A stretch of DNA of 5,059 nucleotides from assembly GCA_947037995.1 (NCBI GenBank), contig CAMQUV010000112.1, forward strand, positions 1-5,059. The letters are read 5' to 3'. Made by a program: the position numbers and the translations under genes. Source of the stretch: an uncultured Rikenellaceae bacterium (GTDB lineage Bacteria > Bacteroidota > Bacteroidia > Bacteroidales > Rikenellaceae). The notes under the pieces are model-generated. The model saw only the letters and a program-made list of their open reading frames with translations. It was not told where the DNA came from and ran no database searches. Shown piece after piece: positions 4,932 to 5,059 of the stretch. Each line of letters starts with the position of its first letter. The stretch's first letter is position 1.

Positions 4932-5059
4932 ATGAGCGAAAAACTTGAAAGCCTTTATCACGATGTGCTGTGCGAATTAGGCGAAGATGCCAGCCGAGAA
5001 GGACTAATAAAAACACCAGAACGAGTAGCGAAAGCTATGAAATTTATGACGCAAGGGTA
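4932..5059 (+). CDS. folE: GTP cyclohydrolase I, N-terminal fragment cut by the window edge
   Basis: The first 42 codons are visible and run off the right end without a stop. The translation is [20 protein letters not shown] followed by [22 protein letters not shown]. This matches the conserved N-terminal helices of FolE, especially the [22 protein letters not shown](M/L)TxG signature. FolE converts GTP to 7,8-dihydroneopterin triphosphate, the first step toward tetrahydrofolate and, in many bacteria, queuosine. The zinc-binding and catalytic residues lie beyond the window, so integrity cannot be judged. The ATG follows the PAS stop by 14 A/T-rich bases with no Shine-Dalgarno, so it is probably on the same transcript. 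Confidence 0.9.
   Translation, partial: MSEKLESLYHDVLCELGEDASREGLIKTPERVAKAMKFMTQG

Overview
The window looks like a piece of an AT-rich Bacteroidota chromosome, probably Bacteroidales. This is judged from protein character and signals, not from any database match. The signals are two TAnnTTTG-type -7 boxes in the only divergent intergenic region, almost no Shine-Dalgarno sequences, a LolA-like exported protein and a lipoprotein, an Era with a GTQG KH loop, and a PAS protein resembling those I associate with Bacteroidales and Clostridia hydrogenase loci.

Layout. Positions 1-630 hold no convincing gene. Positions 1-540 are GC-rich by hand count (about 54%, against roughly 37-40% in the few flanking coding lines I counted). 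They consist of two degenerate copies of a composite repeat (blocks A-B-C) interrupted by hairpin-forming segments. A hairpin with a short T-rich tail (573-606) follows as the likely terminator of the leftward genes. The leftward pair is a small unrecognised lipoprotein (1862-1326) and, 8 bp further on, a LolA-like periplasmic protein (1317-637). A 153-bp divergent promoter region (1863-2015) separates them from a rightward cluster. That cluster is an M20-family dipeptidase (2016-3380), the GTPase Era (3380-4258, start overlapping the dipeptidase stop by one base), a 204-aa PAS-domain protein (4303-4917) with an unusually strong Shine-Dalgarno, and the start of folE (from 4932, cut by the window edge).

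How the genes relate. The left pair belongs to the cell envelope. The right cluster mixes housekeeping functions (peptide breakdown, 16S rRNA/30S assembly, pterin/folate biosynthesis) with a cytoplasmic sensor-like protein. Close spacing and a shared strand suggest co-transcription, but no single pathway joins them. I see no CRISPR array, transposase, tRNA, rRNA, phage gene or defence system, and no clear new system. The points most worth checking are the composite repeat region at the left, the PAS protein (family assignment, its odd Shine-Dalgarno, and the apparent absence of hydrogenase genes beside it), and the reversal of strand composition near position 1.9 kb.
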